A stretch of DNA of 64,000 bases, taken from assembly GCA_039105265.1 (NCBI GenBank), contig JAPFFF010000010.1, positions 5,270,001 to 5,334,000 on the forward strand, in the 5' to 3' direction. The translations under genes were made by a program, and so were the position numbers. Position 1 is the first letter of the stretch. Every line of letters begins with the position of its first letter. The notes beneath the pieces were generated by a model. The model had not been told where the DNA came from, searched no databases, and saw only the letters and a program-made list of their open reading frames with translations. Source of the stretch: Tritrichomonas musculus (taxonomy: Eukaryota > Parabasalia > Tritrichomonadida > Tritrichomonadidae). This document shows positions 1-10,068 of the stretch, piece after piece.

Positions 1-1944
1 TTTGAAAGATAGCTTTTCGGAAAAAGTTTTGGTCAAATATAATAAATTTTTCTCCTTAACGATCATTTTTATATTATTTTGGTAACTTTTTGAATGGATT
101 AATTTTTTTAAAAAATGAAAATTAGTAAGAAATATTAATTAAAAAAAAATATAAAATAAATTGATAAATAATAATTTATTAAAATAATAAAAAAATATTT
201 CGTTTTTTCATTTTTCAATAGAAAATTTTTATATTATCAAGTTTTTTTATGAATCCAGCATATTTGATATATAAATAAAATAATGCATGAATATTAAAAT
301 CTAGATCAAACTATTTAATATATTTTTCTGTCAAAAACAAAAAAACTTTTTTTGAGAGAACACATAGAATATTTTTATTCAAATTGGAAACTAGTCCCTT
401 AATAATCAATTTAATAAATTAATCTTTTCCTGTAAAAATTAAAATCATTGATTATTAAATTTAATAAAAAAATTATTAGCAATAAAATTAACAAATATTA
501 AACAAATAAAAAAGATATTAATATTTTATATATGACCATTCATACATGCAATTTATTTGAATTAGCATATTGAAACGATTTTATTAGTGATTATTAAAAA
601 ATTGAATGATTTAACTTATTATTAGTGATTATTAAAAATATTTTAATATTATTATATTTATCTATATAATATTTAATAATTATCACATCTCATAATTATT
701 TATATAATTTATTATTTGAAAAGATATAATTGTTTTTATAATAGAGTCATTTTTAATATTATTGAAACATTTTTTATTCAAATGTTGTGCATGTTATCTT
801 CATGATTTTAATATATATATTGTATATAATATAATAATAAAGTATTATGTGTTCATTTATAAATAATATATTGTTAAATACTTTTAATTTAGAATCTTTA
901 ATAGAAACAATCTGATTAATTTGATCAAAACAAAAAAAACTAATAAAAACTTTAAAATTAGTGTAATTGCACACTTGCAATTTTGTTTAATGTCAATGAA
1001 TCTAATGATTACTTAGAAATTCTAAGAGATTTTTAAAACTATTTTATCTCTCATGAATAAACATTTTGTTTTGAAATTATTATATTATTCAACATAATAT
1101 ATCATATTTTTCCAGCAACTATCATTAAATTAATACATATAAATGAAATATCTCATAATTGGGTAAAATGAAGATCTCATTAAAGAAAACGTGAAATTAT
1201 ATTTTCTAACCATTGATACTCATTATTTCTTCATTTACTTAACATTTTTTGTTAGTTTTCAGATATTATATCATTTTTATCAAATTGTCTTAATTTCTTT
1301 TTTGGTATCTATTTTGACTTTTTTATTGTCATAAGCATACGATGGTGAAGATTTATGATTAGTTTTAATTTTAAATTGATTAGTTTTTTACACTTTTTTT
1401 CGATGTGAAAAAGTCTTTTAAATAAATATCTAATATCTCAATAATTTGAGTTGGAATTTGAATTTTATAATGTTATTCATATATAACATCATGTTATATA
1501 TATAAATTATTAGCTATATTAGGAAAATATCGTCCAATATTGAGAAAAAGTTTATTTAATTACCTCGTTATATTTATTTTAAAACATTCTATTCTACAGC
1601 CAATATGAAAAATTATAAATTTTAAGTTAAAAAATAATCTTTACTCCATACCATGTATTTATGTATACATTTATTTTCGATCAAGATCCATTATAAGAAA
1701 AAATGTAATATATGCTTATATCATATACAGCAATAATTAATTGTAATAAATAAATAATACTAAATATATAATCTAAAATTTAGATTTAAACATTAATATA
1801 CAAAAATAATTTTAAGATATTAATATTTTATATTAAAATTTTAATTTCATTTATTTCTGCTGGCTTACCTTTAAACGAGAAAACTTCATCTTTTGAATTA
1901 CTCATTGAGTAAATAATCGAGTTTGTTTTTATCTGTAAAAAACG
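1..1944. other. AT-rich intergenic DNA, no gene seen
   Basis: About 1.9 kb of very AT-rich sequence with stops in all frames and no codon-like pattern. A 68-codon open frame near 774-980 is low-complexity and judged accidental. The last 80 bases before 1945 hold a TCATT-type motif near 1902 that could act as an initiator, which is inference only. Confidence 0.6.
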
Positions 1945-4134
1945 ATGAAGTTTTCTTTTAAGAATTTATTTGGCCGAATCATTCAATTTTTAAAATTTAA
2001 ATTAATGAAGGTATGTGGATATAACGGAAGCTACGGACTCGGAGGAAGTTTAAACAATAATAATAACAAAAAAGGTGATATCAAATTCCCTGGCCAATCA
2101 TGCCTCGAAATTTCTTCATTATTATCTTTTTCAACATATTATCATTCTGTTTGGATTAATCAAACTTTTGATGCATTTGCTGTCGGTGATAATGGAAGAG
2201 GACAAATCAGCTCAACATTACCAAAAGAAGAATTGAAAACCGACACCAAGATTAATCTTCAACACAAAAATGGGCAACCGTGCAAATTCATCTCAGCTGT
2301 TGCTGGCGGTTTGTACACACTTTATCTAGTATCAGGTGAAACGAGCGGTGACCCTTCTCAGCTTGTTCTTGCTTATGAAAATAAAGAAACAATTTTTCTT
2401 AATATTGGTAAACGGTCACCGATGTCACTTTTCGGTGGTTCCATTACTTCAGCAGCAATTGACACTGAAGGTGCAGTAATCATCATAACAGCCTCTGTTT
2501 TCAAATCGCCCACATCAGAAGTTGAGTGCCTGACACTTCCAGGCGGCGACAGAGCTGTCAAGGCAGCCTGCGGCGATGACACAGTCATTGCGCTTGGCGA
2601 GAGCGGGCGAGTCTTCGAGTGTTCAATGAAAGCGGCAAAGAAGTCGTTCTCGGAAGTCGGCGAACTCTCTGGAATCAAAATCAATGAAATCAGTGGTGCA
2701 TTTTGTCACTTTTTTGCAGTTTCAGACGTTGGTCAGGTCTTCGGACGCGGAAGTAATGACCACAGCAGACTTGGAATGGCAATCGACATAGAAGAAGTCA
2801 ACGAATTCAAACTTATTGAATCACTGAGCAAGCGCCAGATCGTTGAAGTCTCAGCCGGAAGTGCTGATTCACTTTTTCGAACATCTGAAGGGAAAATTTT
2901 GGGCTGCGGATGGAATGACAATGGCGAACTCATGCTCAAAAGTGGAAATAAGAAGTATGTCTTCCCGCCAGAGGATACGTTAGTCACAAGCGGCGCCACA
3001 TTCTGCATCTCAGGAAATTTCAAGTCAGTTGTCTTTGCAGGCGTTGAACCTCCGCCGAACACGCCAAACAGGAAAATCACCAGTTTTGGTTCAACGAAAC
3101 AACCGCCAAAAGAGGCCAAAAAATTGCGAACAACGGTTTCATCAGAAACATCAGAACTACGTGAATTGCTGAAGAAAAAAGAAGAAGAAATTTCATCACT
3201 GAAGAAACGCGTGGAAGAACTTGAAAGAGAGAACCGGCATCTCCGAGAGTCGGCGACTCCTTCAGCAAGCAAGAAGCAGCCGGGCCTTGAAATTCTTGAC
3301 ACAGCGACACTTGACAAACTGCGGCGCATCAAATCGCTTGGTCGAGGAGCGACATCCGAAGTCTTCGAAGTTGGCCGTGAGGAACTTTTTGCTCTCAAAG
3401 TCTACTATCCAGAAATTGTCAGTGAAGACAACGACGACGATGATGACGATGACGCAGACGAAGGGAAAGTTGCCATCAACATTGAAAACGCACGACGCTT
3501 CCTTCTTGAATACGAAAGCATCAATCAGCTTGACCACGCGAACATCATCAAAGCATTCGGCATCAGCTTTGGTGATTCGACGCATCCGCCAGCGATTCTT
3601 CTTGAGTACTGCGTTTCGAATCTGAAGAAGAAGATCAAGAAGCTGACAAACTCAGAACGAATTTGTGCGATTGTTGACCTGAGCAGCGCGATGAAGGAAG
3701 TTCACTCAGTCGGCATCATTCACCGCGACCTGAAGCTTGAAAACATTCTTCTTGATGAAAACAACAAGATCAAAGTGAGCGACTTTGGCCTTTGCACGCT
3801 GATGACAGTTGACAACGAAAGCAAGACTCGCACGCAGATGACGGGCACACTGAAGTACATGGCGCCAGAACTTGTTCAAGAAAAGACGGACTACAATGAA
3901 AAAGTTGACGTTTACGCATTTGGCGTTGTTGTCTTCCTGATCCTGACGAAGGGAGAATTCCCAAAGATCAGCCTTGCGGATGTTGGAGCAGGCAAGAAGG
4001 CAGACATTCCAAGCAGCATCAGCGGTTTCTCTCGTGATCTGATCAACAAGTGCTGGTCGTACGAAGCATCAGACAGGCCATCATTCGCAGAAATCTGCGA
4101 TACACTGAAAGGAAATGAAGACAAGCTCATTTAA
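1945..4134 (+). CDS. RCC1-like repeat / coiled-coil / protein kinase fusion
   Basis: 729 residues. Residues about 20-370 resemble RCC1/beta-propeller repeats (short blocks of the GxNxxGQLG type, e.g. GSNDHSRLGM and GCGWNDNGEL). About 395-440 is a Lys/Glu coiled coil. About 455-725 is a Ser/Thr kinase of TKL-like appearance: glycine loop GRGATSEVFEV near 466, lysine in FALKVYY near 484, HRDLKLEN near 593, DFG near 613 and TGTLKYMAPE near 632. All catalytic motifs are intact, so it is probably active. An Asp run (about 494-502) sits in the N-lobe as an insert. Such fusions are a known expanded class in trichomonads; the substrate is unknown. The start at 1945 is the first ATG; a second in-frame ATG at 2005 (MKVCGYNG) looks more like the start of the propeller and could be the true one. 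GC content rises sharply after about 2500, unlike neighbouring DNA. Confidence 0.9.
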   Translation: MKFSFKNLFGRIIQFLKFKLMKVCGYNGSYGLGGSLNNNNNKKGDIKFPGQSCLEISSLLSFSTYYHSVWINQTFDAFAVGDNGRGQISSTLPKEELKTDTKINLQHKNGQPCKFISAVAGGLYTLYLVSGETSGDPSQLVLAYENKETIFLNIGKRSPMSLFGGSITSAAIDTEGAVIIITASVFKSPTSEVECLTLPGGDRAVKAACGDDTVIALGESGRVFECSMKAAKKSFSEVGELSGIKINEISGAFCHFFAVSDVGQVFGRGSNDHSRLGMAIDIEEVNEFKLIESLSKRQIVEVSAGSADSLFRTSEGKILGCGWNDNGELMLKSGNKKYVFPPEDTLVTSGATFCISGNFKSVVFAGVEPPPNTPNRKITSFGSTKQPPKEAKKLRTTVSSETSELRELLKKKEEEISSLKKRVEELERENRHLRESATPSASKKQPGLEILDTATLDKLRRIKSLGRGATSEVFEVGREELFALKVYYPEIVSEDNDDDDDDDADEGKVAINIENARRFLLEYESINQLDHANIIKAFGISFGDSTHPPAILLEYCVSNLKKKIKKLTNSERICAIVDLSSAMKEVHSVGIIHRDLKLENILLDENNKIKVSDFGLCTLMTVDNESKTRTQMTGTLKYMAPELVQEKTDYNEKVDVYAFGVVVFLILTKGEFPKISLADVGAGKKADIPSSISGFSRDLINKCWSYEASDRPSFAEICDTLKGNEDKLI

Positions 4135-4423
4135 CTGTTTCCTTTTAATTCATCAAAATTTACTCTCAATCTCCTATATCAACAATCATTGACTAACTAA
4201 TTAACAAGAAATATATATATATAAACAAAACAACAAAAAACAAAACAAAACAAAAAATAAAAAAAAAGTAAAAAAAAAAGATAAAATTATCCAATATTTT
4301 TTTTTTTTAATTTTTATTAAGTAATTTTTATTTATTTTTTATTTAATGAGTATGCGTTTAAGTTGGTTATGCCAGTAGCTAAAGTATAAAGCCTCTTTGA
4401 GAACCTGACAGACTTCATCTGTA

Positions 4424-4438
4424 TTTTTTTTTTTTTTT
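4424..4438. repeat. poly-T run (15)
   Basis: Homopolymer of 15 T between the kinase gene and the HAD fragment, about 95 bp from the longer T-run at 4534. Confidence 0.9.
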
Positions 4439-4531
4439 GAATGAAAATCTTGATGCTATGCATTGATTAATCACAAATATTCTGGATATAGTGAATTAAT
4501 TTTTCTTATTAGAATGAGGTTTCCAGGATCT

Positions 4532-4533
<2 letters not shown>

Positions 4534-4568
<35 letters not shown>
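4534..4568. repeat. poly-T run (35)
   Basis: 35 uninterrupted T on the plus strand, abutting the 3' end of the HAD phosphatase fragment. Confidence 0.95.
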
Positions 4569-4569
<1 letters not shown>

Positions 4570-4829
4570 ATTTGGTGGTTCCCAAATGAATGAATCGAAA
4601 GAAAATTCACTATAGTTTTTAATTATAAGTGTAGGTTGGTAATCATACTCATATAAATCATCCATCAAGGAACAATCTGACAACAAGATACAAGGCATTC
4701 CTGCTGAATTAGCTGCTTTGATTCCATTCGCGGCATTTTCAAATACCAAAACATTTTCTGGAGAAAAATCTCCAAGTTTACTAGCTGTAACTTGGAATGT
4801 TTCTGGTGAAGTTGCAGCTTGACTTCTTT
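4534..4829 (-). pseudogene. HAD-family sugar phosphatase fragment ending in a poly-A run
   Basis: Reading on the minus strand gives TSPETFQVTASKLGDFSPE, then VLVFENAANGIKAANSAGMP and LLSD, the classic C-terminal motifs III/IV of beta-phosphoglucomutase-like HAD phosphatases (consensus vLVFEDAxxGixAAxxAGM). Only about the last third of a roughly 230-residue enzyme is present: there is a stop just upstream near 4832 and no catalytic DxD segment. On the coding strand the frame runs directly into 35 consecutive A (T on the plus strand, 4534-4568). It is a 5'-truncated gene fragment; the A-tract could be a retroposition-like tail or simple slippage. Confidence 0.75.
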
Positions 4830-5089
4830 TACTTCATCTCAAAAAAACGTTACTCTAATTTAATGAAAAAAAAAATTTGCAATTTACAAATTTTAGATTT
4901 ATGATTACAACTCAATGCTGATGTTTTAATTGCCATTTAAATTCAAATGTCAAAAAGGTTTAACGGTTTTATAAACCATACAAATCATGTTATTTTATTT
5001 CTGAAAAATTCTCATCATTTTCTGAAACAGATGTAATATAAATATAAAAATGAAACAAGTTAGACAATCAAATATATCAATAATTTATG

Positions 5090-5925
5090 TCAAATTCGTT
5101 TTAATCTATCAAAATAAGATTTAATTTCATCAAATTCGACGTTATCCAGCAAAATTGGAATATTTTCGTCATCAAAAAAAGGTGTTTATATTAATTCAAA
5201 CAGATCAGAAAAACTTAGATCTATCATTGACGCCACTGTTACAACTTTGTTCAATTAATATTCTCAAATTTGGATTTACATTTTTGAGGAATCTCAGGTC
5301 TCCAACTTTTGATTGCATCATTAATGAATTAAAATGAATTCATAAAATACTCAACTTTTTTACAAGTCACAATTTGGATCAAAATGACAGCAAAAGAATA
5401 AACATCAACTAGCTACGAATGCTCAACATTTGTTTGTATCTCTGGTGCTGCATAAAATATTTCTCAAACATCAAACGATAGATCATTCAAATCAAAATTA
5501 AAAATTTTTTCTTGAACAGAAAAATCACAAATTTTTATTTCATTTTTTTCTTTGTCAAGTAAAAGATTGTCATACTTCAAATCACGATGAATAATTTTAT
5601 TTTTATAGATGCAAGACATTGAATAAACTATTCCAATGTTAATTTTCATCTTCTTCGTGTTGTTCTATCAATCTTTCTGAATTTATTTTTTGACAAGGAC
5701 ACGTTCTCTGCAAGTTCAATGATAATAACAGACCTACAATCTCAATAATCACTGCTGTAGACATAAATATTAATGACATGTGGATTATTCTGTGTTTCCT
5801 GATACTCAATTTCACATTTAAAATTTCGTTTTTCTGTGATTGTTTCAAGTTTGCTATGAAAGATTTTAAACGCATGAAAATCATTAGTCTTTTTGTGTGT
5901 AACTTTGTAAACACTCGCAAATGAT
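5090..5925 (-). pseudogene. TKL-like protein kinase pseudogene
   Basis: Kinase subdomains can be read in order on the minus strand but in different frames and across stops. They are SVYKVTHKKTNDFHAFKIF (glycine loop and beta3 lysine, about 5920-5860), NNPHVINIY (helix C/beta4), NKIIHRDLKYDNLLLDKEKN (catalytic loop, about 5600-5540), IKICDFSV (DFG altered to DFS), APEIQTN (about 5440), DVYSFAVILIQI (about 5410-5370) and RPEIPQKC (about 5290). The terminal segment FDDENIPILLDNVEFDEIK is typical of trichomonad kinase tails. Multiple frameshifts and stops show it is dead. It was probably a roughly 300-residue kinase of the expanded trichomonad family. Confidence 0.8.
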
Positions 5926-5935
5926 CATTTTGAAA

Positions 5936-6767
5936 TATTTGTCATTCATTCAAGATCAAAATGATTAAGGTCGAATTCACAATTTACTTGTGTTATTAGC
6001 TTTTTCTTTTGTTTACAATTGGCTTGTGAATTGGATTCTTTTCATTCTTTTGAAACTTGGATTTCTTGATCTGACTGTCGTTGAATACTCGATATTCCAT
6101 GATTTTCTTGTCATCTTCTCTCAAATGTGAGATTTGCACTCACAAACAGGCATCGCAGATCAAATTTGAAACTCGAAATTTTGCACTTACTGAAGACATT
6201 GCAAATTTCTTCATCTTTCACTGAGTTCGAAATTCCATGCATTTTTTTTTTTACAAAAGACTTTCCTTCTTTCATCCATGTTATCTTCACCACTCAAACA
6301 ATCACCACTGCCATCATTGCTGTCGTTGCTACTTTTATTATTGTAGATATTTTTCGTGTCTATGTAAGAGAAGGCGCTGTTTAGATTTGCTTACCATCAT
6401 TGTTAATAACTTATATGAAGAACGATATGAATTATTTTCTTTCATTTCAGCATCACTTTCATTGTTGCCTTCTTTGAAAAAATATGTATTATATTTTATT
6501 ATTATTCGTGTATTTAATGTAATTGGTAGAATATTGCACATGTCATTTGTTGTAATTAGTGATAATGAAGCAAAAACTCTTTCATCTTCAACTTCAGATG
6601 AAGGAATTGTGAGAACATCAGTTGCGAAGTCTGAGAATAAGAATGGCAAAGGATCATTTGATAAAGAAATGGGAAAACTATGCCACATGTCATATGAAGT
6701 GTCAAATTTTTAAAAATAATTGAAATTGAAATATTTTAAATAGTTGTCAAATGACGTTTGAATTAAT
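5936..6767. other. decayed low-complexity DNA
   Basis: Overlapping short open frames on both strands (His/Cys/Tyr-rich on plus, Ser/Lys-rich on minus) match nothing recognisable. The minus-strand text next to the kinase pseudogene (e.g. SVKDEEICNVFSKCKISSF) may be further remains of that locus. No intact gene is seen. Confidence 0.4.
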
Positions 6768-6920
6768 TCATGTTTCATTTGGTATAGTAAAAGCAGGAAG
6801 GTTAAATGAATGAATATTATTAATTCTTTGTTTGAGATAATTTGCAAGTTTTAAAGATGCCCCATTATTCAAATTAAATAATTCGATTCGTGCTTTAATA
6901 TAACATGCTATAATATCTAC

Positions 6921-7012
6921 TACAGTTGTTCCACTTTTGTAACGAAAAAATGTAACCACAAAATTTTTATCACTTAACTTTTTGATTTTATATCCACTTT
7001 CGTAACGAAAAA
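6921..7012 (+). repeat. left outer inverted repeat of the recombinase transposon
   Basis: Begins TACAGTTGTTCCACTTTTG and contains two CCACTTTYGTAACGA motifs and a shared ATGTAACCACA block. It matches the reverse complement of 8848-8973 nearly base for base, apart from extra motif copies on the right side. Confidence 0.85.
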
Positions 7013-7220
7013 AAAGTTTGAATGATTTTTTCTCTATGTAGCGAGAATTTTAATTATAAATTTATAATTTAAAAATACTCAATTAGGTATTCTGATGCCA
7101 AATTTAGTATTGAACAAAATCTTTTGCCTCAGATTTATATCTCAAAAATATCATATTTTTTTTTAGTTTTTTGTAGATTTTAGTCTTTATTATTTCAATA
7201 AATTTAGAAAATTTCGGAAG

Positions 7221-7251
7221 CAGCTCTTTGAGGCGAAGCCTCAAAAAGCTG
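7221..7251. repeat. short hairpin inside the transposon left arm
   Basis: A 14-bp stem with one mismatch closes a three-base loop (CAGCTCTTTGAGGC, GAA, GCCTCAAAAAGCTG). It is GC-rich compared with its surroundings and has no obvious partner in the right arm. It could be a recombination or regulatory site, which is inference. Confidence 0.7.
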
Positions 7252-7265
7252 TCTTTGTAATTTTC

Positions 7266-7402
7266 AATTCTCATGGACACTTTTTGAATGGAAAAGCTAA
7301 CTAATTTTTTTTAATCCTACTTTTTCTATTAATAAAAATTTTTTTTAAATTAAAAAAATATAAAGTTTTCAAAAGGTTAAAATAAAGTATTGAATTTATT
7401 TA
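7266..7402 (+). repeat. inner inverted repeat, left copy
   Basis: Starts AATTCTCAT, continues CACTTTTTGAATGGAAAAGC and runs to TATTGAATTTATTTA. It pairs with 8384-8517 in inverted orientation at high identity and ends about 70 bp before the recombinase start. Confidence 0.85.
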
Positions 7403-7473
7403 TAATTTCAAACAAATTTTGAATGTTTATGGCTATTGCAACTTTTTCAATAAGACTATAATATTTTTAATAA

Positions 7474-8388
7474 ATGGAGTTTGACTGGACACAAATACTA
7501 AATACAGCAGATGAAATATCAGCTTAAAATGTAGCAACGTCTTCAAAGAATTCTTACTTATCTCGAATAGCGACATACGAAAGAACACTAGCAAAAATGC
7601 AAATTGATCTTTATCATATAACATTTGATAAAATGAAAGGTTTTTTAGTCTTAAAAATGAAAAGCAATAAAAAATATTCGACATTAGCAAACTATATTGC
7701 AGCATTTTCATATTATTTTAGACAAAACAAATTAGATATATTAACGAATTCGTTAGATTTTAAAAACTTTAAAGCAGGCTTAAGAAGATTAATGCATGGA
7801 GACACATATCCTAATGCCAAATTACCATTTAATCATACATGGTTTTTAAGTTATTTAGAAAAATGTTCTTTGAATAATTTTGATGATTTAAAATTTATGT
7901 TTTTTATGGCACTCTCTTTTTCTGCATTCTTACGTATCTCAGAACTTATGAATTTTAAAAGAAAAGATATAAATCTCTCTGATGATAATCAAATTTTAAC
8001 GATAACAATTGAATCATCCAAAATTGATCAATTTGGAAGGCAGGCTGAAACCTATGTTTATTATAACAACACTCCATGGTGCCCAATTAAATATTTAAAC
8101 GCTATTCATAACCTCAATCCTGATGATAATATATGCAATTGTTCAGAACATGCATTACGTTCACACTTAACAGTTGTCTTAAGAATGATTGGAGTTGAAG
8201 ATGCTTCATCTTATTCGTGGCATTCCTTCAGAAGAGGAGGTGCATATTTGTGTGGACTTAATGGAGTTCCAGATTCCATCATCAAGGCTCATGGAAAGTG
8301 GAAATCTTCTGCTTATATCAGATACGTAACTGTTGAAATGCATATTGCTGGACAAAAAGTAGCTTGTGCATTATCAAACATTAAATAA
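7474..8388 (+). pseudogene. transposon tyrosine recombinase (one early in-frame stop)
   Basis: The frame opens at ATG 7474 (MEFDWTQIL) and reads 304 codons to the stop at 8388, with a single in-frame TAA at 7525-7527. A shorter product could start at ATG 7597 (263 residues). The N-terminal part is a core-binding-like helical domain. The catalytic domain shows the conserved arginine in AFLRISELMNFKRKDI, the HSFRRGGA box (HxxR), GKWKSS (the H/W position) and a Tyr in AYIRYV. These are the R-H-R-W-Y signatures of integrase-type tyrosine recombinases that cut and join DNA through a phosphotyrosine link. Flanking inverted repeats supply the likely substrate. Because codon 18 is a stop, activity is doubtful unless the internal start is used. 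Confidence 0.85.
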
Positions 8389-8517
8389 ATTCAATACTTT
8401 ATTTTAACTTTTTGAAAACTTTATATTTTTTGAATTAAAAAATTTTTTTCTTAATAGAAAAAGTAGGGTAAAAAAAATTAGTTGCTTTTCCATTCAAAAA
8501 GTGGCAGAATGAGAATT
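8384..8517 (-). repeat. inner inverted repeat, right copy
   Basis: Reverse complement of 7266-7402 with few differences. It begins within the last codons of the recombinase gene, so the repeat and the gene end overlap. Confidence 0.85.
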
Positions 8518-8847
8518 AATAATTCATGAATATTTGAGAAAATAAATTTAAAAAAAAATGTAGTTTTGTAAGAATCAAATATTTGATAAAGTAAATAAAA
8601 GCAAATATTGACTATATTTTTAGTATTTTATAAAATTATTTGATATATAAATATATGTATTCGGTTTTAACGAGCTGGAATTGGAGATAATCGACGAGAT
8701 AATATAACCTCAATTTATCAAGAAATTTGGAAAAATGAGCCGCAATTACCTGAGTTATACTTGATGATCTATAAACATAACAATCATATATAATTTAACT
8801 GTTGAAGCATGAGAAATTCTAAGAAAAATATATAAAAAATTTTTTTG

Positions 8848-8973
8848 TTACGAAAGTGGAAATTTTCGTTACGAAAGTGGAAATAAAATCAAAAAGTTAA
8901 GTGATAGAAATTTTGTGGTTACATTTTTCGTTACAAAAGTGGATTTTATCGTTACAAAAGTGGAACAACTGTA
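8848..8973 (-). repeat. right outer inverted repeat of the recombinase transposon
   Basis: Four copies of the TCGTTACRAAAGTGG motif surround the shared TGTGGTTACAT block. It ends GGAACAACTGTA, the mirror image of the left end at 6921. Confidence 0.85.
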
Positions 8974-10068
8974 TTGAGGAACGATCTTTTGATAAACTCA
9001 TCATAAATATTTTCATGATCTTTAATAATTGAATTAATTTTTGCTAGCCAATTGTCTCCTCAATTTTTGATAAAGATGATTTCACTTCATCAACTGGCTT
9101 TTTTTTTTTATCAAATGTTGCGACATTTGCACTCGAATTATCAGTATAGATTGCAATAACTTCTGTTTTATTGACAGATAAAACACTAACAATTCTATTG
9201 ATAAGTTTTGAATAAGATTATGCCTTTGAATTTACAGTTGCCATAATTGAATACAAGTATAGTCTTTCAATTGTGTATATGACAATGTATTGATAGTGTT
9301 TGCCCCATCTAAAACGCGTATCAAATAAAATTGACACTTTTATAAATTTAATTTCATTTAACATATTACTTCTAATTGAATCTGCCAATTCATGAATTGA
9401 ATTAATTAATTTAGAATAGCTTGGAATTTCAAATGTTGGATCTAATTCTTTAAACATTAATCTAAAAAATTTATTCTTTGTTGAATTAAGAGGAAGGTTG
9501 GTCGTACATATATATCTTAATAAATATTCAATAGCTTTTTTTTTAATGATTTTCATTTTCTGAAGCCCATTTTTGATGATACTAATAAAGAGTTCTCAAT
9601 ACCATGATGTATGATTTGAAATGAAACAATATATCCTGTAAGAAAATCTATAAGAACGCCGATGCGCTGGTTAGGGTTTCGTCGAGGCGAACAGCCACCA
9701 TTAAATCACCAATATTCACTTTTCTGTGGCACGTTTTTAAATTTTTGAGTTAAAAAAATGTTTGGAGGCATTATGTTGCAGCCTGCTGATTTTCACTGAA
9801 CATAGATTTCTGAATGACTCTGATTTTCAAATATATATTTCATCCTTGATTCATAATTTTGCATTTGTTCATCTTCCAAATTTAAATGATATAGTTTTCT
9901 CAAAAACAATAAGAAAAAGCTGTCAGGTGTAAATGGGAAATAATCTCTGCCTTTTTGTAATGAATTTGTATTAACGCCACCTATACTTTTCCTTCCATAT
10001 ATAATCCTCTTAGTTTTTAAATGATTCAAAAGGTGTTTAATTAAAATTGTGTTAGAAATTGAATACAA

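Larger units (their letters stand above)
6921..8973 (+). mobile_element. tyrosine-recombinase DNA transposon with inverted ends
   Basis: A 2053-bp unit bounded by the inverted sequence TACAGTTGTTCCACTTTTG at both ends, carrying one gene (7474-8388) for a tyrosine recombinase. The outer inverted repeats (6921-7012 and 8848-8973) contain copies of a CCACTTTYGTAACGA motif, two on the left and four on the right. An inner pair of near-perfect inverted repeats of about 120-135 bp (7266-7402 and 8384-8517) hugs the gene. The unit sits inside a decayed transposase gene and splits it. TA is present at both outer junctions, so a TA duplication is possible but unproven. Tyrosine-recombinase transposons with inverted ends have been reported in trichomonads (I recall the name KoshiTn1 but cannot verify it). 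Alternatively, the inner 1.25-kb unit inserted into an older outer element. Confidence 0.75.
6768..10068 (-). mobile_element. degenerate DNA-transposon transposase, interrupted by a second transposon
   Basis: Minus-strand coding remains run from about 10068 to 8974 and resume at 6920 to 6768 on the other side of the inserted 6921-8973 element. Recognisable stretches are SPRRNPNQRIGVLIDFLTGY (about 9690-9630), ELDPTFEIPSYSKLINSIHE (about 9450-9390), SILFDTRFRWGKHYQYIVIY (about 9330-9280), IAIYTDNSSANVATF (about 9150-9110) and, after the insertion, VDIIACYIKARIELFNL ending at NET-stop. The D-x-TRF-x-Y and YTDNxSxN blocks look like a DDE transposase of hAT-like type; the RRNPNQ block could belong to a second relic. 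Several stops and frame changes are present. It is an old, inactive plain DNA transposon. Confidence 0.55.

Noticed and set aside
774-980. 68-codon minus-strand frame
   Set aside because: Ile/Tyr-rich text of AT-only DNA, no motif and no supporting context.
2733-3398. Long minus-strand open frame (221 codons) over the RCC1/kinase gene
   Set aside because: Antisense shadow of a GC-rich coding region; the plus strand has clear domain motifs.
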